NCBI GenBank assembly: GCA_016218045.1
Contig: JACRFB010000015.1
Coordinates: forward strand, 43,837-107,836
Reading direction: 5' to 3'
DNA from: Ignavibacteriota bacterium
GTDB lineage: Bacteria; Bacteroidota; Ignavibacteria; SZUA-365
Length of the DNA stretch: 64,000 bases
Shown in pieces: positions 8,338-17,620 of this stretch. Position numbers and translations under genes: made by a program. The notes beneath the pieces were generated by a model that was given only the letters and a program-made list of their open reading frames with translations, had not been told where the DNA came from and did no database searches. The stretch's first letter is position 1, and each line of letters begins with the position of its first letter.

Positions 8338-9831
8338 CTAGTGTGCTGAAAAGAACAGCAGCCACACGAGCGTAAAAATCGGTATGAGTACGGGAATTGA
8401 ATAACGCACCATGTATCCGAAGAACGACGGCATACGCACGCCGAGCTGCTCGGAGATGGATTTCACCATAAAATTCGGCGCGTTGCCGATGTAGGTGTTC
8501 GCGCCGAAAAACACGGCGCCGATGCTGATCGCCTGAATGTATATCGGGTGCATCGCCATCAGGTAACTGACCTGGATGTCGGCCACGGGCACCGACTTCG
8601 CGGCCACCATGTCGGCATGATGTGATACCAGCATCGCGTAGGTCTGCTGCACGTCGTGCGCGTGAGCCGCAACGGTGGGCGCGCCCGAGTTGACAAGGGC
8701 CTGTACCGCGTCGATCGTGGCGGGTGTCACGAACAAGCCGAATGCCGCGCTCAGAAAGTTCAGGTAGGTCGGGGCATTGTCGAGGAACGACGAGAGCGCG
8801 CCAGAGCCCCAGTAGAAATGGCCCGGGGAAGTGATGCCGAGCGACACGGCGTTCGCTTCAAGCCAGTCGAGCGCGGGGACCATCGTTGCAAAAAGACCGA
8901 TAAACAGGAAACCCACTTCCTTGATGGGCGCGAAGTTGAAATCGTTCGCCTTGTGAATATTCCGGTTGGTCGTGAGATACGAGCCCGCCGCCGCGGCGAG
9001 CATCAGTGCTTCGCGCAGATACGGCGGCTCCTGGATGAACACGGCGAGGAGTATTACCAGCAGAAATCCCATGTTGTGCCAGCCCTCGAACTTCGCGTGT
9101 TCCTCGCCGGCATGCAGCGACGCGCGCACACTGGCGGGAACCTTGCGGTAGTAGCGGGTGTCGATCACCACAAACACTGCGAGTATCAGGGCTATCGACA
9201 GCAGCCAGATCGGCCAGAGATTCGTGAGCACCCAGAAAAAGGGTATGCCGCGCAGATATCCGAGGAACAGCGGCGGGTCGCCGATGGGCGTCAGCGATCC
9301 GCCCATGTTGCTCACGATGAAGATAAAAAAGACGACGTGGTAGGGATGGATGCGATATCTGTTGTTCCTGATGTATGGGCGGATCAGCACCATCGAGGCG
9401 CCCGTCGTGCCCACGAGATTCGACAGCACGGCGCCGAACAGCAAGAGGATGGTGTTCGACACGGGTGTCGAATATCCCTTCAGACCGATATGCATGCCGC
9501 CGGCAACAACAAACAGGGATCCCACCAGACAGATAAAGCTGAAAAATTCGATGCCCGAATGCAGCATACGCACCGGATTCGACAGCACCCCGACGTAGTA
9601 CACGATGGTGACAAGCGCAAGCGCAACGGAGACGTGCGCGTAGTACTTCTCCCACCAGTGTTTGTGAATGAAGGGCATGAGCGCGATGGCCAGCAGCAGA
9701 AGAATGAACGGGGCTATCATCGCGGGGTGCGGCTGCGACACCGCATGCGTCTCGGAGGCGCGCGCGGTAACGACGGGAATCATCGCGGCCGCAGTTGCCG
9801 CGAGTCCGAATGTGCGGAGTCGGAACGTCAT
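8338..9831 (-). CDS. Na+/H+ antiporter, NhaD type (ArsB/NhaD ion-transporter superfamily)
   Basis: The 497-residue membrane protein begins with a signal-like helix, then many hydrophobic segments. The motifs SNMGGSLTPIGDPPLFLGYL and NLVGTTGASMVLIRPYI are those of NhaD-type sodium/proton antiporters within the ion-transporter superfamily that also includes citrate and arsenite carriers. A second half-repeat carries SSFLDNAPTYLNF and GANTYIGNAPNFMVK. It sits between nuoM (10 bp) and nuoN (36 bp) in the same direction, so it is almost certainly co-transcribed with complex I. That position suggests coupling of respiratory proton pumping to sodium exchange. A different substrate within the superfamily is possible. 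Confidence 0.85.
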   Translation of the reverse strand: MTFRLRTFGLAATAAAMIPVVTARASETHAVSQPHPAMIAPFILLLLAIALMPFIHKHWWEKYYAHVSVALALVTIVYYVGVLSNPVRMLHSGIEFFSFICLVGSLFVVAGGMHIGLKGYSTPVSNTILLLFGAVLSNLVGTTGASMVLIRPYIRNNRYRIHPYHVVFFIFIVSNMGGSLTPIGDPPLFLGYLRGIPFFWVLTNLWPIWLLSIALILAVFVVIDTRYYRKVPASVRASLHAGEEHAKFEGWHNMGFLLVILLAVFIQEPPYLREALMLAAAAGSYLTTNRNIHKANDFNFAPIKEVGFLFIGLFATMVPALDWLEANAVSLGITSPGHFYWGSGALSSFLDNAPTYLNFLSAAFGLFVTPATIDAVQALVNSGAPTVAAHAHDVQQTYAMLVSHHADMVAAKSVPVADIQVSYLMAMHPIYIQAISIGAVFFGANTYIGNAPNFMVKSISEQLGVRMPSFFGYMVRYSIPVLIPIFTLVWLLFFSAH

Positions 9832-9841
9832 GGGAATGGGA

Positions 9842-11392
9842 TCACTTCGACGCGGCGGCGGGTGCGGGAGCAGTCGCGGGCGCGGAAACGCTGTGATACT
9901 GCCCGACGATGCGTTTCATCGTCGGTTCTGTTTTTGAAAGGAAGGTGGAGGGAAACACGCCGATCCACACGATGAAGACGAGAATCGGAATAAGCAGTCC
10001 GATTTCCCGGCGCGAGAGATCCGCGATGCGTGTGTTCTCGTCATTGCGCGTCGTGCCGAACACCACGCGCTGGAACATCCACAGCATGTACACGGCCGAT
10101 AACACGACACCTGTGGATGCAAACACGGTGTACCAGATGGAACCGAGTGTCACGGAGCCGAAGGACCCGAGCAGGATCAGGAATTCACCCACAAAACCGT
10201 TGAGTCCCGGCAGCCCTATCGACGAGAGGGTGACGATGAGGAAGATGGTCGAAAAGACCGGCACGTGGCGCGCCAGGCCGCCGAAATCCTCGATCATACG
10301 CGTATGCCTGCGGTCGTAGATCATTCCCACAAGGAGGAAGAGCGCGCCCGTGGAGAGTCCGTGGTTGATCATTTGAATGAGTCCGCCCTGCATGCCCTCG
10401 ACGGTCAATCCGAAAATGCCGAGCAGGATGAAACCCATGTGGCTGACGGACGAGTATGCCACGAGCTTCTTCACGTCTTTCTGCACCATCGAGACGAGAG
10501 CGCCGTAGATGATGCCCGCCACGCCGAGCCCCGCGAGCCATCCCGCGTACTCGAGCGTCGCGCCGGGAAAGAGCTGCACGTTGAAACGCACCAGGCCGTA
10601 GGTGCCGAGTTTCAGCAGCACACCCGCGAGTATGACCGATCCACCCGTGGGCGCCTCGACGTGTGCGTCGGGAAGCCATGTGTGAAGCGGGAACGCGGGC
10701 ACCTTGATCAGGAAACTCAGGGCGAAGGCCGCGAACAGCCAGGCCTGCGCCGGTGCGGGAATCTGCGGGGCAAGGGCAAGCAGCGCGGTGAAGTCGGTGG
10801 TGAAAACACCTCCGGGCAGCGTGGACGCGTACCATCCCATCCAGAGTATCGCAATCAGCATGAGAAGGGAGCCGACCATCGTGAAGATGAAGAACTTCAC
10901 GGTGGCGTACACGCGGTTCTTTCCGCCCCAGATGCCGATGATGAAGTACATCGGGATGAGGATCACTTCCCAGAACACGTAGAAAAGGAACGTATCGAGC
11001 GAACAGAAAACACCCAGCATGCCTGTCTCGAGCAGCAGCATCAGGAAGAGGTACAGCGGCACCTGCTTTGTGACGGACTTCCACGATGACACGATGACGA
11101 TCGGTGTCAAAAACGTCGTGAGCAAAACCAGCAGCAGAGAAAGTCCGTCGATTCCCACATGGTAACTGACGTTGAACGACGGGATCCACAACGTCTTTTC
11201 GATGAACTGCATCGAGGCGTTCGCGGGATCGTAGGCGAAGTAGAGAGGCAGGGAAAGGAAAAACAGCGCGGCGCTAATGGCGACGGCGCCGGCCTTCATG
11301 ACGCGCTCGTTGCGGCGCAGAAGTAACAGCAACACGCCGGCGGCCGCGGGCGTGAAGATCAGAATGCTCAGCAGGTTCGGGATCATGGGCAT
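9842..11392 (-). CDS. nuoM: NADH-quinone oxidoreductase subunit M
   Basis: 516-residue antiporter-like subunit of complex I. The proton-channel residues can be placed: Glu in FYVFWEVILIPMYFIIG, Lys in FLIKVPAFPLHTWLPDAH and a second Lys in GVLLKLGTYGLVRFN. The C-terminus has a low-complexity Ala/Pro tail (SVSAPATAPAPAAASK). Two bases separate it from nuoL. Confidence 0.96.
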   Translation of the reverse strand: MPMIPNLLSILIFTPAAAGVLLLLLRRNERVMKAGAVAISAALFFLSLPLYFAYDPANASMQFIEKTLWIPSFNVSYHVGIDGLSLLLVLLTTFLTPIVIVSSWKSVTKQVPLYLFLMLLLETGMLGVFCSLDTFLFYVFWEVILIPMYFIIGIWGGKNRVYATVKFFIFTMVGSLLMLIAILWMGWYASTLPGGVFTTDFTALLALAPQIPAPAQAWLFAAFALSFLIKVPAFPLHTWLPDAHVEAPTGGSVILAGVLLKLGTYGLVRFNVQLFPGATLEYAGWLAGLGVAGIIYGALVSMVQKDVKKLVAYSSVSHMGFILLGIFGLTVEGMQGGLIQMINHGLSTGALFLLVGMIYDRRHTRMIEDFGGLARHVPVFSTIFLIVTLSSIGLPGLNGFVGEFLILLGSFGSVTLGSIWYTVFASTGVVLSAVYMLWMFQRVVFGTTRNDENTRIADLSRREIGLLIPILVFIVWIGVFPSTFLSKTEPTMKRIVGQYHSVSAPATAPAPAAASK

Positions 11393-11394
11393 TG

Positions 11395-13332
11395 TCAGGC
11401 GAGGAGAAGCAGTCCGAGTACGATGAGGATGCCGGCGACAATCATGGTCGCATAGGTCTGCACGACGCCGGTCTGGATCAAACGCATACCGGCCGCCGTC
11501 CTGCCGGTGATGGTGGCGAGTCCGTTGACAAATCCATCGATGAGACGTGTGTCGACGATTCGCGCGAGCACGCGGTCGGAGACTCCGACCAGCGGACGGA
11601 CGATGGCGCCTAGATAGGCCTCGTCGATGTAGTATTTGCGGGCGAGGGTCCGCTGCACACCGCCGGCGCGCGCCACGAAGGACTCATCGGCCGAGGGATT
11701 TGCGCGGTAGATTTTCCGGCCGAACCAGAATCCTGTCACCCCGATGGCCACACTCACGGCCATGAGAATGTACTCCGTCGCATGGCTGTATTCGTGGCCC
11801 GCGTGCAGATGCGCCGCGGCCGGAGCAAAGATGGGATGCAGCCACTGATGCAGGGCGTTGCCGCCGCCCAGAGCCGCGGGCACGCCGAGGAAGCCGCCCA
11901 CCACGGCCAGCGCGGCCAGCAGTATCAGCGGTATCGTCATCGTCGCGGGCGACTCGTGCGGATGTTTGCCGGCCTCCCAACGCGGGGCGCCGTCGAAGGT
12001 CAATGTGACCATGCGGAACATGTAGAACGCCGTCATCAGCGCGGCGGCCGCACCTATCATCCACAGCAGCACGGATCCATCAGCGAAGGCGCTCCATAAT
12101 ATCTCGTCCTTGCTGAAAAATCCCGACAGAGGCGGGAAGCCCGCGATCGCGAAACTCGAGATGAGGAAGGTCCAGTACGTGCGCGGCATCACGGATTTGA
12201 GTCCGCCCATGCGGCGGATGTCCTGTTCCTCGTGCATGGCGTGTATCACCGATCCGCTGCCGAGGAAGAGGCAGGCCTTGAAAAACGCGTGTGTCATCAC
12301 GTGGAAAATGCCCGCGGTGAATGCGCCGACACCCAGGGCGAGAAACATGTACCCGAGCTGGCTCACTGTCGAATAGGCAAGCACTTTCTTGATGTCGTTC
12401 TGTGCGATGCCGATCGAGGCGGCCACTATGGCGGTCAGGGCGCCGATCACGGCCACCACGGCCATCGTGTCGGGTGCAAGCGCGTACAGCAGCGAATTGC
12501 GCGCCACCATGTACACGCCGGCGGTGACCATGGTCGCGGCATGGATGAGGGCGCTCACGGGAGTGGGACCCGCCATGGCGTCGGGCAGCCAGATGAACAG
12601 AGGAATCTGCGCGCTCTTGCCGGTGGCGCCGATGAAGAGCAGCAGCGTGGCCCACATGATGGTAGAATTGCCCGGACTGTATGAGGCCGCTCCTTCAAAG
12701 ACTTCGCGGAAAGTCAGCGAACCGAATTCGCGGAAGATCAGGAACATGCCGAGCATAAAGGCGAAGTCGCCGATGCGGTTCACCCAAAAGGCCTTGTTGC
12801 CCGCGTCGCCGGTCCACACAATGCCCGTGCCTTCGAAATTCCTGTCGTACCAGAAGCCGATCAGCAGATACGAGCACAAGCCCACGCCTTCCCACCCGAG
12901 GAACATCAGCACATAATTGTCCGCGAGCACAAGATTGAGCATCGCGAAAATGAAGAGGTTCAGGTAGGTGAAGAAGCGCCAGAAGCCCCGGTCGCCGTGC
13001 ATGTAGCCGATCGAGTAAATGTGGATCAGGAAACCCACTCCCGTGACGATGAGCGTCATAAGGATCGAGAGCTGATCCACCTGATACGCGGCCGACACGG
13101 TGAAGGAGCCCGCGGTGAGCCAGGTGAACAACGGCACGATGTGGCTGCGGTGTTCCGGATCCGCGCCGAGCAGCGAGAAGAAAATGGCAGCGGCAACCAC
13201 GAAGGGAATGCCGACCGCAAGACTGCCGATCCAGCCGATCAGGTTTTCATTACGGAGCTTCCGGCCGAACAGGCCGTTGAACAGAAAACCGAGCAGCGGG
13301 AAAAGGACGATGAGGGGCGTGTAGGCGTGCAT
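11395..13332 (-). CDS. nuoL: NADH-quinone oxidoreductase subunit L
   Basis: 645-residue largest antiporter-like subunit of complex I. It shows FLGWEGVGLCSYLLIGFWY, ALIHAATMVTAGVYMVARNS and LAYSTVSQLGYMFLALG, and then the long lateral-helix region with the final hydrophobic segment near the C-terminus. Length and motif order are normal. It lies 30 bp after nuoK. Confidence 0.97.
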   Translation of the reverse strand: MHAYTPLIVLFPLLGFLFNGLFGRKLRNENLIGWIGSLAVGIPFVVAAAIFFSLLGADPEHRSHIVPLFTWLTAGSFTVSAAYQVDQLSILMTLIVTGVGFLIHIYSIGYMHGDRGFWRFFTYLNLFIFAMLNLVLADNYVLMFLGWEGVGLCSYLLIGFWYDRNFEGTGIVWTGDAGNKAFWVNRIGDFAFMLGMFLIFREFGSLTFREVFEGAASYSPGNSTIMWATLLLFIGATGKSAQIPLFIWLPDAMAGPTPVSALIHAATMVTAGVYMVARNSLLYALAPDTMAVVAVIGALTAIVAASIGIAQNDIKKVLAYSTVSQLGYMFLALGVGAFTAGIFHVMTHAFFKACLFLGSGSVIHAMHEEQDIRRMGGLKSVMPRTYWTFLISSFAIAGFPPLSGFFSKDEILWSAFADGSVLLWMIGAAAALMTAFYMFRMVTLTFDGAPRWEAGKHPHESPATMTIPLILLAALAVVGGFLGVPAALGGGNALHQWLHPIFAPAAAHLHAGHEYSHATEYILMAVSVAIGVTGFWFGRKIYRANPSADESFVARAGGVQRTLARKYYIDEAYLGAIVRPLVGVSDRVLARIVDTRLIDGFVNGLATITGRTAAGMRLIQTGVVQTYATMIVAGILIVLGLLLLA

Positions 13333-13362
13333 GAGACCTCGAGAGACGGCGGATGCCGCGTG

Positions 13363-13665
13363 TCACCACTTGAGAATGTTCACGTCGTTGATGTCGACTG
13401 TCTGTTTGTTGCGGAAAAGCGCAATCACGATGGCCAGGCCCACCGCCGCTTCGGCGGCGGCCACCGCCATCACAAAAAAGACGATGATCTGTCCCGCCGC
13501 CGAGCCCAGATAGGCCGAAAATGCGACAAAGGTCAGGTTCACGGAGTTGAGCATCAGCTCGATGCACATGAAGATGATGATGGCGTTCCGACGCGTCAAA
13601 ACGCCTGCAACGCCGATCACGAACATCACCGCGCTCAGGATCAGATACCATTCGATGGGAATCAT
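13363..13665 (-). CDS. nuoK: NADH-quinone oxidoreductase subunit K
   Basis: A 100-residue, three-helix complex I subunit starting [13 protein letters not shown]. The two membrane glutamates of the family are visible in [11 protein letters not shown] and [15 protein letters not shown]. The ATG at 13665 gives the usual family length; the longer open frame upstream is read-through into the nuoJ region. It lies 19 bp after nuoJ. Confidence 0.96.
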   Translation of the reverse strand: MIPIEWYLILSAVMFVIGVAGVLTRRNAIIIFMCIELMLNSVNLTFVAFSAYLGSAAGQIIVFFVMAVAAAEAAVGLAIVIALFRNKQTVDINDVNILKW

Positions 13666-13684
13666 AGTCGCGTGGGGCAGGGGT

Positions 13685-14206
13685 TCAGGGGAATCGTTTC
13701 TTCGCCAGCACCACCGCGCCGACAATGGCGGCGAGGAGCAGCAGCGAAGCCATTTCAAAGGGGAAAAGGAAGTTGCGGAACAGCTCGTTGCCGATGCTCT
13801 CGACCGTGCCCAGCGTGGCCGGATTCGACTGCGCGTGCGCAAGCGCCTCGGTCGTGAACGCACCGGAACCGCCAAGAAGCGGGATCAGTGCAGCCAGAAC
13901 GGCCACGGCGAGTCCCGCGCCGCTGTATTGACGCCACGAGCGCGTGTCGTGCAATCGTGCCTCGTCCTGCAGGTTCAGGAGCATGATAACAAACAGCACC
14001 AGCACCATGATGGCCCCCGCGTAGACGAGCACCTGCATGATGGCGACAAATTGCGCGTGCAGGGTGAGATAGATGCCCGCCAGCGCGATGAAATTCACGA
14101 TGAGCAGCAGCGCGCTGTGCATCGGATTCACGCGCGTCACAAGCAGGACGGCTGAAACAACGGCCGTGACGGCCAAAATCACGAAAAAAATGGTCTCAAT
14201 TGTCAC
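13685..14206 (-). CDS. nuoJ: NADH-quinone oxidoreductase subunit J
   Basis: 173-residue membrane subunit with [17 protein letters not shown], the conserved [20 protein letters not shown] region and a long C-terminal loop and helix. The GTG at 14206 is chosen because GGTGGAG stands a few bases upstream, while the ATG at 14251 would add 15 non-hydrophobic residues. It is the first gene of this transcript; nuoA-I are not in the window, so complex I genes are split over at least two loci. Confidence 0.93.
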   Translation of the reverse strand: MTIETIFFVILAVTAVVSAVLLVTRVNPMHSALLLIVNFIALAGIYLTLHAQFVAIMQVLVYAGAIMVLVLFVIMLLNLQDEARLHDTRSWRQYSGAGLAVAVLAALIPLLGGSGAFTTEALAHAQSNPATLGTVESIGNELFRNFLFPFEMASLLLLAAIVGAVVLAKKRFP

Positions 14207-14249
14207 GATTTCTCCACCGGGTAGGAGGGGCGGAAATGGATATCGTTTC

Positions 14250-14278
14250 AATATACTCGCGCACCGCCTTCAAAACAA
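14250..14278 (-). promoter_or_regulatory. Candidate promoter of the nuoJ operon
   Basis: On the minus strand TTGTTT (14273-14278) and TATATT (14250-14255) are separated by 17 bp, about 45 bp before the nuoJ start. It resembles a sigma-70 type promoter only moderately, and other promoter grammars are used in Bacteroidota. Confidence 0.35.
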
Positions 14279-14311
14279 TCGAAGCCGGCTCCGAATTGGG
14301 GAAAACAGGCG

Positions 14312-15136
14312 CTATTTGTGGCTTCCGCGGATAATCATTGCCTCGCGCAACTCCGCGGGAGGCAGGGGTACGGGCCCGCGAATGAGCCAATCGTCGATGC
14401 CTGTCACGGGTTGGACAAGACGAAGCGTGTTGCACGCCCACATGGCGCGATACGTCGGGATGTCCTGCGAACGTGGAGCGGACCTCGAAACACGAAACCC
14501 GCGTTCCTCTAGAAACAAACAGATGTGACGCGCGGCGATGCTGTCGAGGCGCTGATCGGATGGAGTGATGAGCCACTGTTCGCCGTCCCATGCGATCAGC
14601 GCCGCGGTGCTGGTCTCGAGCAACGAGCCGTCCGGGGTCCGGAACACGGCATCGTCGAATCCGTTGCGCCCGGCGTTCAGCCAAGCCGCGCGATACATGC
14701 CGTAGCTGAGTGTTTTCCAACGGGCGAACGGGGATGGATGCGCAACATCCACTGTCTGCAATCGGTACGGAGCCGACACCGCGGGCCGTATGTATCGAGT
14801 TGCCGTGATGCAGAGTGTCGGATCTTGTTCAGGACCGGAAGCGCGGCTCACGATGATTTTGACGCGCGCCTCGTCATTCGCGAGAGCGTTGGCGCGCAGA
14901 ACCGCGTCGATCGCGGCATCCAGCTCGGCATCCGCGGGGACCGGTGTGATATCCAAAAAGGACAAGGTGGTCCGCAATCTTTCGTAGTGGTCGGCCCGGA
15001 ACTGCGGCCGCCCTTCGCGCGCGAGGAGTGTCTCGAACGCGCCGTCACCGTATTGAAAGCCGGCGTCGAGCGGGGAGATGGCGGCCTCCGCTGCGGGGAC
15101 AAGCCGACCGTTCAGATACAGAACCGCCATGTTCAT
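14312..15136 (-). CDS. pabC: Aminodeoxychorismate lyase / class IV aminotransferase-like
   Basis: 274-residue PLP enzyme of fold type IV. Seen: SPLDAGFQYGDGAFETLL near the N-terminus, MYRAAWLNAGRNGFDDAVF in the middle, and LLETSTAALIAWDGEQW for the phosphate-binding side. With pabA and pabB directly upstream the likely reaction is conversion of aminodeoxychorismate to p-aminobenzoate and pyruvate for folate. The residue before AAWLN is R rather than the Lys usually expected near KTLSYGMYRAA; the catalytic Lys is most likely the K of RWKTLSYG. The ATG at 15136 overlaps the pabB stop (ATGA). A D-amino-acid or branched-chain transaminase is the alternative, made unlikely by context. Confidence 0.85.
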   Translation of the reverse strand: MNMAVLYLNGRLVPAAEAAISPLDAGFQYGDGAFETLLAREGRPQFRADHYERLRTTLSFLDITPVPADAELDAAIDAVLRANALANDEARVKIIVSRASGPEQDPTLCITATRYIRPAVSAPYRLQTVDVAHPSPFARWKTLSYGMYRAAWLNAGRNGFDDAVFRTPDGSLLETSTAALIAWDGEQWLITPSDQRLDSIAARHICLFLEERGFRVSRSAPRSQDIPTYRAMWACNTLRLVQPVTGIDDWLIRGPVPLPPAELREAMIIRGSHK

Positions 15137-16545
15137 AGGGCGCTCCCGGGGCCGTGGGTGTCCTCGTGCGAGGGGAGGAAGTTCCGGGCCTTTGCCAGAG
15201 TCTCCTCGTATTCCGCATCCGGATCCGAGTCGTGCACGATGCCCCCGCCGACGGACAGGTGGAAACGTCCGCGTGCCAGTATCATGGTCCGTATCGCCAC
15301 GCTGAGATCGATGTCGCCGTCGGCCGCCGCGTGGCCAATGGCGCCGGTGTACACGTGCCGCGCAACTTTTTCGAATTCCTCGATAAGCTCCATCGCGCGG
15401 ATGCGCGGACAGCCCGTGATGGACCCGCCCGGGAACATGGCGCGCATCCATTCGGCAAAACCGGCTCCGTCGTGTTGTATTCCGCGCACTGTGCTCACCA
15501 GATGATGCACGTTTGCGTACGATTCAACGCGTTTGTGTTCGTGCACGACAACGCTTCCGGGGAGGCACACCCTGCTCATGTCGTTGCGTATGAGGTCAAC
15601 AATCATCGAGAGTTCCGCGTCATCTTTTGCACTGCGGAGCAGCTCCTCGACTATGGCAGCGTCGGATGCGGGATCCTTGCCCCTCGGCCGTGTACCCTTG
15701 ATGGGACGCGACTGCACCGCGTCACCCTCGCGGCGCAGAAACTGCTCCATCGACGTCGAAAGCACGAGGTGATCACCCGCGTTAATCCACGCGTAATACG
15801 GGGCGGGATTCGAACGGAAACGCGCGGTCCAGTACGCGAACGGATCTCCCTCGAATTCACCGTCGAAGCGTTGCGAGAGATTGATCTGATAGATGTCACC
15901 ATCACGGATGTGTGTGCGTGCTTTTTCCACCATGCGGCAGTATTCGTCCCTGCCATGTGTGGAATGGTTGGCGCGAAGCCGCGGTGTTTTGCCGTGTGGA
16001 ATCGGGTCCGCCGTTGCGCCCAGCACATCGAAAGCGCTGCCGTGCACGTCGGTGTAGGTGACGCGGAATTCACGCATCCGATGTGTTGCGCGTTCGTGAA
16101 TGCGTATGAGCGTCGGCAGCATGAGCCACATTTCCGGCAGGGACAGGTCGTCGGTCGCCGTGCGGAGCAGGCGTTCGATGCTGTCCTTCAACTCGTACGC
16201 AAAATATCCTGCGAACCGCGGGGTCGGCATATCTCTACCGAAATCCGTCCGCAGTTGCTCGAGCATGCCGTCCACGGCGTCGAGCGGATGTGCCGCTACA
16301 TGTCTGACACCGCTGCTGTCGCGCCATTCCAGCGAGCCGGGTTTGTATGTGAGCAGGGCTGCGGGTTCCGCAAAAAGCCAGGACCGCCGTGCCTCGGCCG
16401 ATCCGCCTCCGCTGAGCAACAGCACTGTGTTTGCGCGCCGACATGCCTCGTCGCAGAGGGCGACAAATTCCTCGTCGCCGAGAAGCGCGGGAGCAGCACT
16501 CTCGGTGATCGATGCCACACGGATATGCGGAAGCGCCGCCGTCAT
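15133..16545 (-). CDS. pabB: Aminodeoxychorismate synthase component I
   Basis: 470-residue chorismate-binding enzyme. The C-terminal half carries IRDGDIYQINLSQRF, SRPIKGTRPRG, ELSMIVDLIRNDMSRVC, and MFPGGSITGCPRIRAMELI, which together form the chorismate and Mg sites. The PIKGT core is the PabB-type signature where Lys replaces the Ala of anthranilate synthase. It adds ammonia from PabA to chorismate. The ATG at 16545 overlaps the pabA stop by four bases; the open frame extends upstream only as a shadow. Confidence 0.93.
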   Translation of the reverse strand: MTAALPHIRVASITESAAPALLGDEEFVALCDEACRRANTVLLLSGGGSAEARRSWLFAEPAALLTYKPGSLEWRDSSGVRHVAAHPLDAVDGMLEQLRTDFGRDMPTPRFAGYFAYELKDSIERLLRTATDDLSLPEMWLMLPTLIRIHERATHRMREFRVTYTDVHGSAFDVLGATADPIPHGKTPRLRANHSTHGRDEYCRMVEKARTHIRDGDIYQINLSQRFDGEFEGDPFAYWTARFRSNPAPYYAWINAGDHLVLSTSMEQFLRREGDAVQSRPIKGTRPRGKDPASDAAIVEELLRSAKDDAELSMIVDLIRNDMSRVCLPGSVVVHEHKRVESYANVHHLVSTVRGIQHDGAGFAEWMRAMFPGGSITGCPRIRAMELIEEFEKVARHVYTGAIGHAAADGDIDLSVAIRTMILARGRFHLSVGGGIVHDSDPDAEYEETLAKARNFLPSHEDTHGPGSAL

Positions 16546-17132
16546 ATTTTGCCTCGTGATGCGGCTAAGTGCGCCAGACGGAGCACGTTCGAGGCCAGCA
16601 TATCCCCGTGCGCCGTCATGAAGGATTCGGGATGGAATTGTACGGCGTTGATCGCCAACGACGTGTGTTCGAGGGCCATCGCGACGCCGTCCGACGCTCG
16701 CGCTGTGATGCGCAATCCCTCGCCGAGATCTCCGATGCACAGCGAATGATAGCGCGCCGCGGTGAAAGGGGACGGGATGTCGGAGAAGACACCTTGTGCC
16801 TCATGAGTTATTGAATCGGTCTTGCCGTGCACCGGACACGGGGCATGGATGGTGCTTCCACCGAAGACTTCGTTGATCACCTGCATGCCGAGGCAGACGC
16901 CGAAAATCGGCAGCCGGCCCGCGAATTTCCCGACCAGGGCGGCGCTGACGCCGGCGTCACGCGGCGTGCCGGGTCCGGGTGACAGCGCCAGCAGGTCTGG
17001 TAAAGAGCCCTCGACGAATGTGTCGTCCACCTCGTCATTGCGTCGCACCACAACCTCGGCGCCCGCGCGGCGGAACAGGTGCACGAGGTTGTGTGTAAAC
17101 GAATCGTAATTGTCGATGAGCAGGATGCGCAT
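16542..17132 (-). CDS. pabA: Aminodeoxychorismate/anthranilate synthase glutaminase component
   Basis: 196-residue class I glutamine amidotransferase. The catalytic Cys lies in IFGVCLGMQVINEVFGG and the His/Glu pair in AVQFHPESFMTAHG; the N-terminus MRILLIDNYDSFTHNL is typical. It delivers ammonia to the product of the next gene. The ATG at 17132 gives the family length; no strong ribosome site is visible. The same subunit can serve tryptophan synthesis (TrpG), which may apply if no trpG exists elsewhere. Confidence 0.93.
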   Translation of the reverse strand: MRILLIDNYDSFTHNLVHLFRRAGAEVVVRRNDEVDDTFVEGSLPDLLALSPGPGTPRDAGVSAALVGKFAGRLPIFGVCLGMQVINEVFGGSTIHAPCPVHGKTDSITHEAQGVFSDIPSPFTAARYHSLCIGDLGEGLRITARASDGVAMALEHTSLAINAVQFHPESFMTAHGDMLASNVLRLAHLAASRGKI

Positions 17133-17242
17133 GCGGGAAAATATCGAGAAAGGAAACCAACACGAAACTGCCGTGGCCTCCCGCAGGCCATGCGGGTCCG
17201 CTCTTGCGTCGGCAGGCGTCAACGATTATATTACATCGCTAT

Positions 17243-17318
17243 GCCATCCTAGCTCAGTTGGTAGAGCAGCTCACTCGTAATGAGCAGGTCGTCGGTTCGA
17301 GTCCGATGGATGGCTCCA
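17243..17318 (+). tRNA. tRNA-Thr (anticodon CGU), CCA encoded
   Basis: A 76-nt cloverleaf folds by eye: acceptor GCCATCC pairs with GGATGGC, D arm GCTC/GAGC, anticodon arm GCTCA-CTCGTAA-TGAGC with anticodon CGT, T arm with loop TTCGAGT, discriminator T and an encoded 3' CCA. It reads ACG codons. Confidence 0.95.
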
Positions 17319-17321
17319 CAA

Positions 17322-17347
17322 AACAGGTCCCCGCGCAGGGACCTGTT
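17322..17347 (+). terminator. Hairpin after tRNA-Thr, likely terminator
   Basis: AACAGGTCCC (17322-17331) and GGGACCTGTT (17338-17347) form a ten-pair stem four bases after the tRNA. No long T run follows, so termination efficiency is uncertain. Confidence 0.5.
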
Positions 17348-17372
17348 CCATTGTGTGCTCCACGTTTCCGCC

Positions 17373-17402
17373 TTGACACGGAAGGGGAACCCGTGTTACA
17401 TT
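17373..17402 (+). promoter_or_regulatory. Sigma-70-type promoter driving the SAM riboswitch transcript
   Basis: TTGACA at 17373-17378 and TACATT at 17397-17402 are spaced by 18 bp. The expected start of transcription, near 17409, lies about 15 nt before the riboswitch aptamer, which fits well. Confidence 0.65.
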
Positions 17403-17423
17403 ACTGTGCGTTGTTGAACGCTT

Positions 17424-17538
17424 CTCTTATCAAGAACGGCTGAGGGATCAGGCCCTGTGACGCCGTAGCAACCGGTTCCGTCAACCTCACGGAATGACAG
17501 GTGCTCCATCCTGCCCCCGCGAGGGGGAAAGATGAGAC
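17424..17538 (+). promoter_or_regulatory. SAM-I (S-box) riboswitch aptamer
   Basis: The sequence contains the S-box core in order: CTCTTATCAAGA, then GAGGGATCAGGCCCTGTGA, GCCGTAGCAACC and the closing strand GATGAGA. P1 is TCTTATC (17425-17431) with GATGAGA (17531-17537), allowing G-U pairs. S-adenosylmethionine binding stabilises P1 in this class and lowers downstream expression. A terminator lies 26 nt after the aptamer, so control by transcription attenuation is likely. Genes downstream are a small ORF, metK and ahcY, all consistent with the SAM cycle. Confidence 0.93.
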
Positions 17539-17563
17539 GAAGACGGCATCCGGTTCCCGGCCA

Positions 17564-17593
17564 CCTCTTCCGATCATCGTGAAGAGGTTTTTT
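17564..17593 (+). terminator. Riboswitch attenuator terminator
   Basis: CCTCTTC (17564-17570) pairs with GAAGAGG (17581-17587), followed by six T (17588-17593). It is positioned to be formed when SAM is bound upstream. I did not trace the antiterminator pairing. Confidence 0.8.
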
Positions 17594-17620
17594 ATTGGCC
17601 GCCGGCCGAAGGAGTTCATC

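Noticed and set aside
8656..9975. 439-codon open frame opposite the antiporter gene
   Set aside because: Charged, His/Arg-rich antisense shadow with no recognisable family and no start signal.
15154..16749. 531-codon open frame opposite pabB
   Set aside because: Shadow of pabB, whose motifs are complete on the minus strand.
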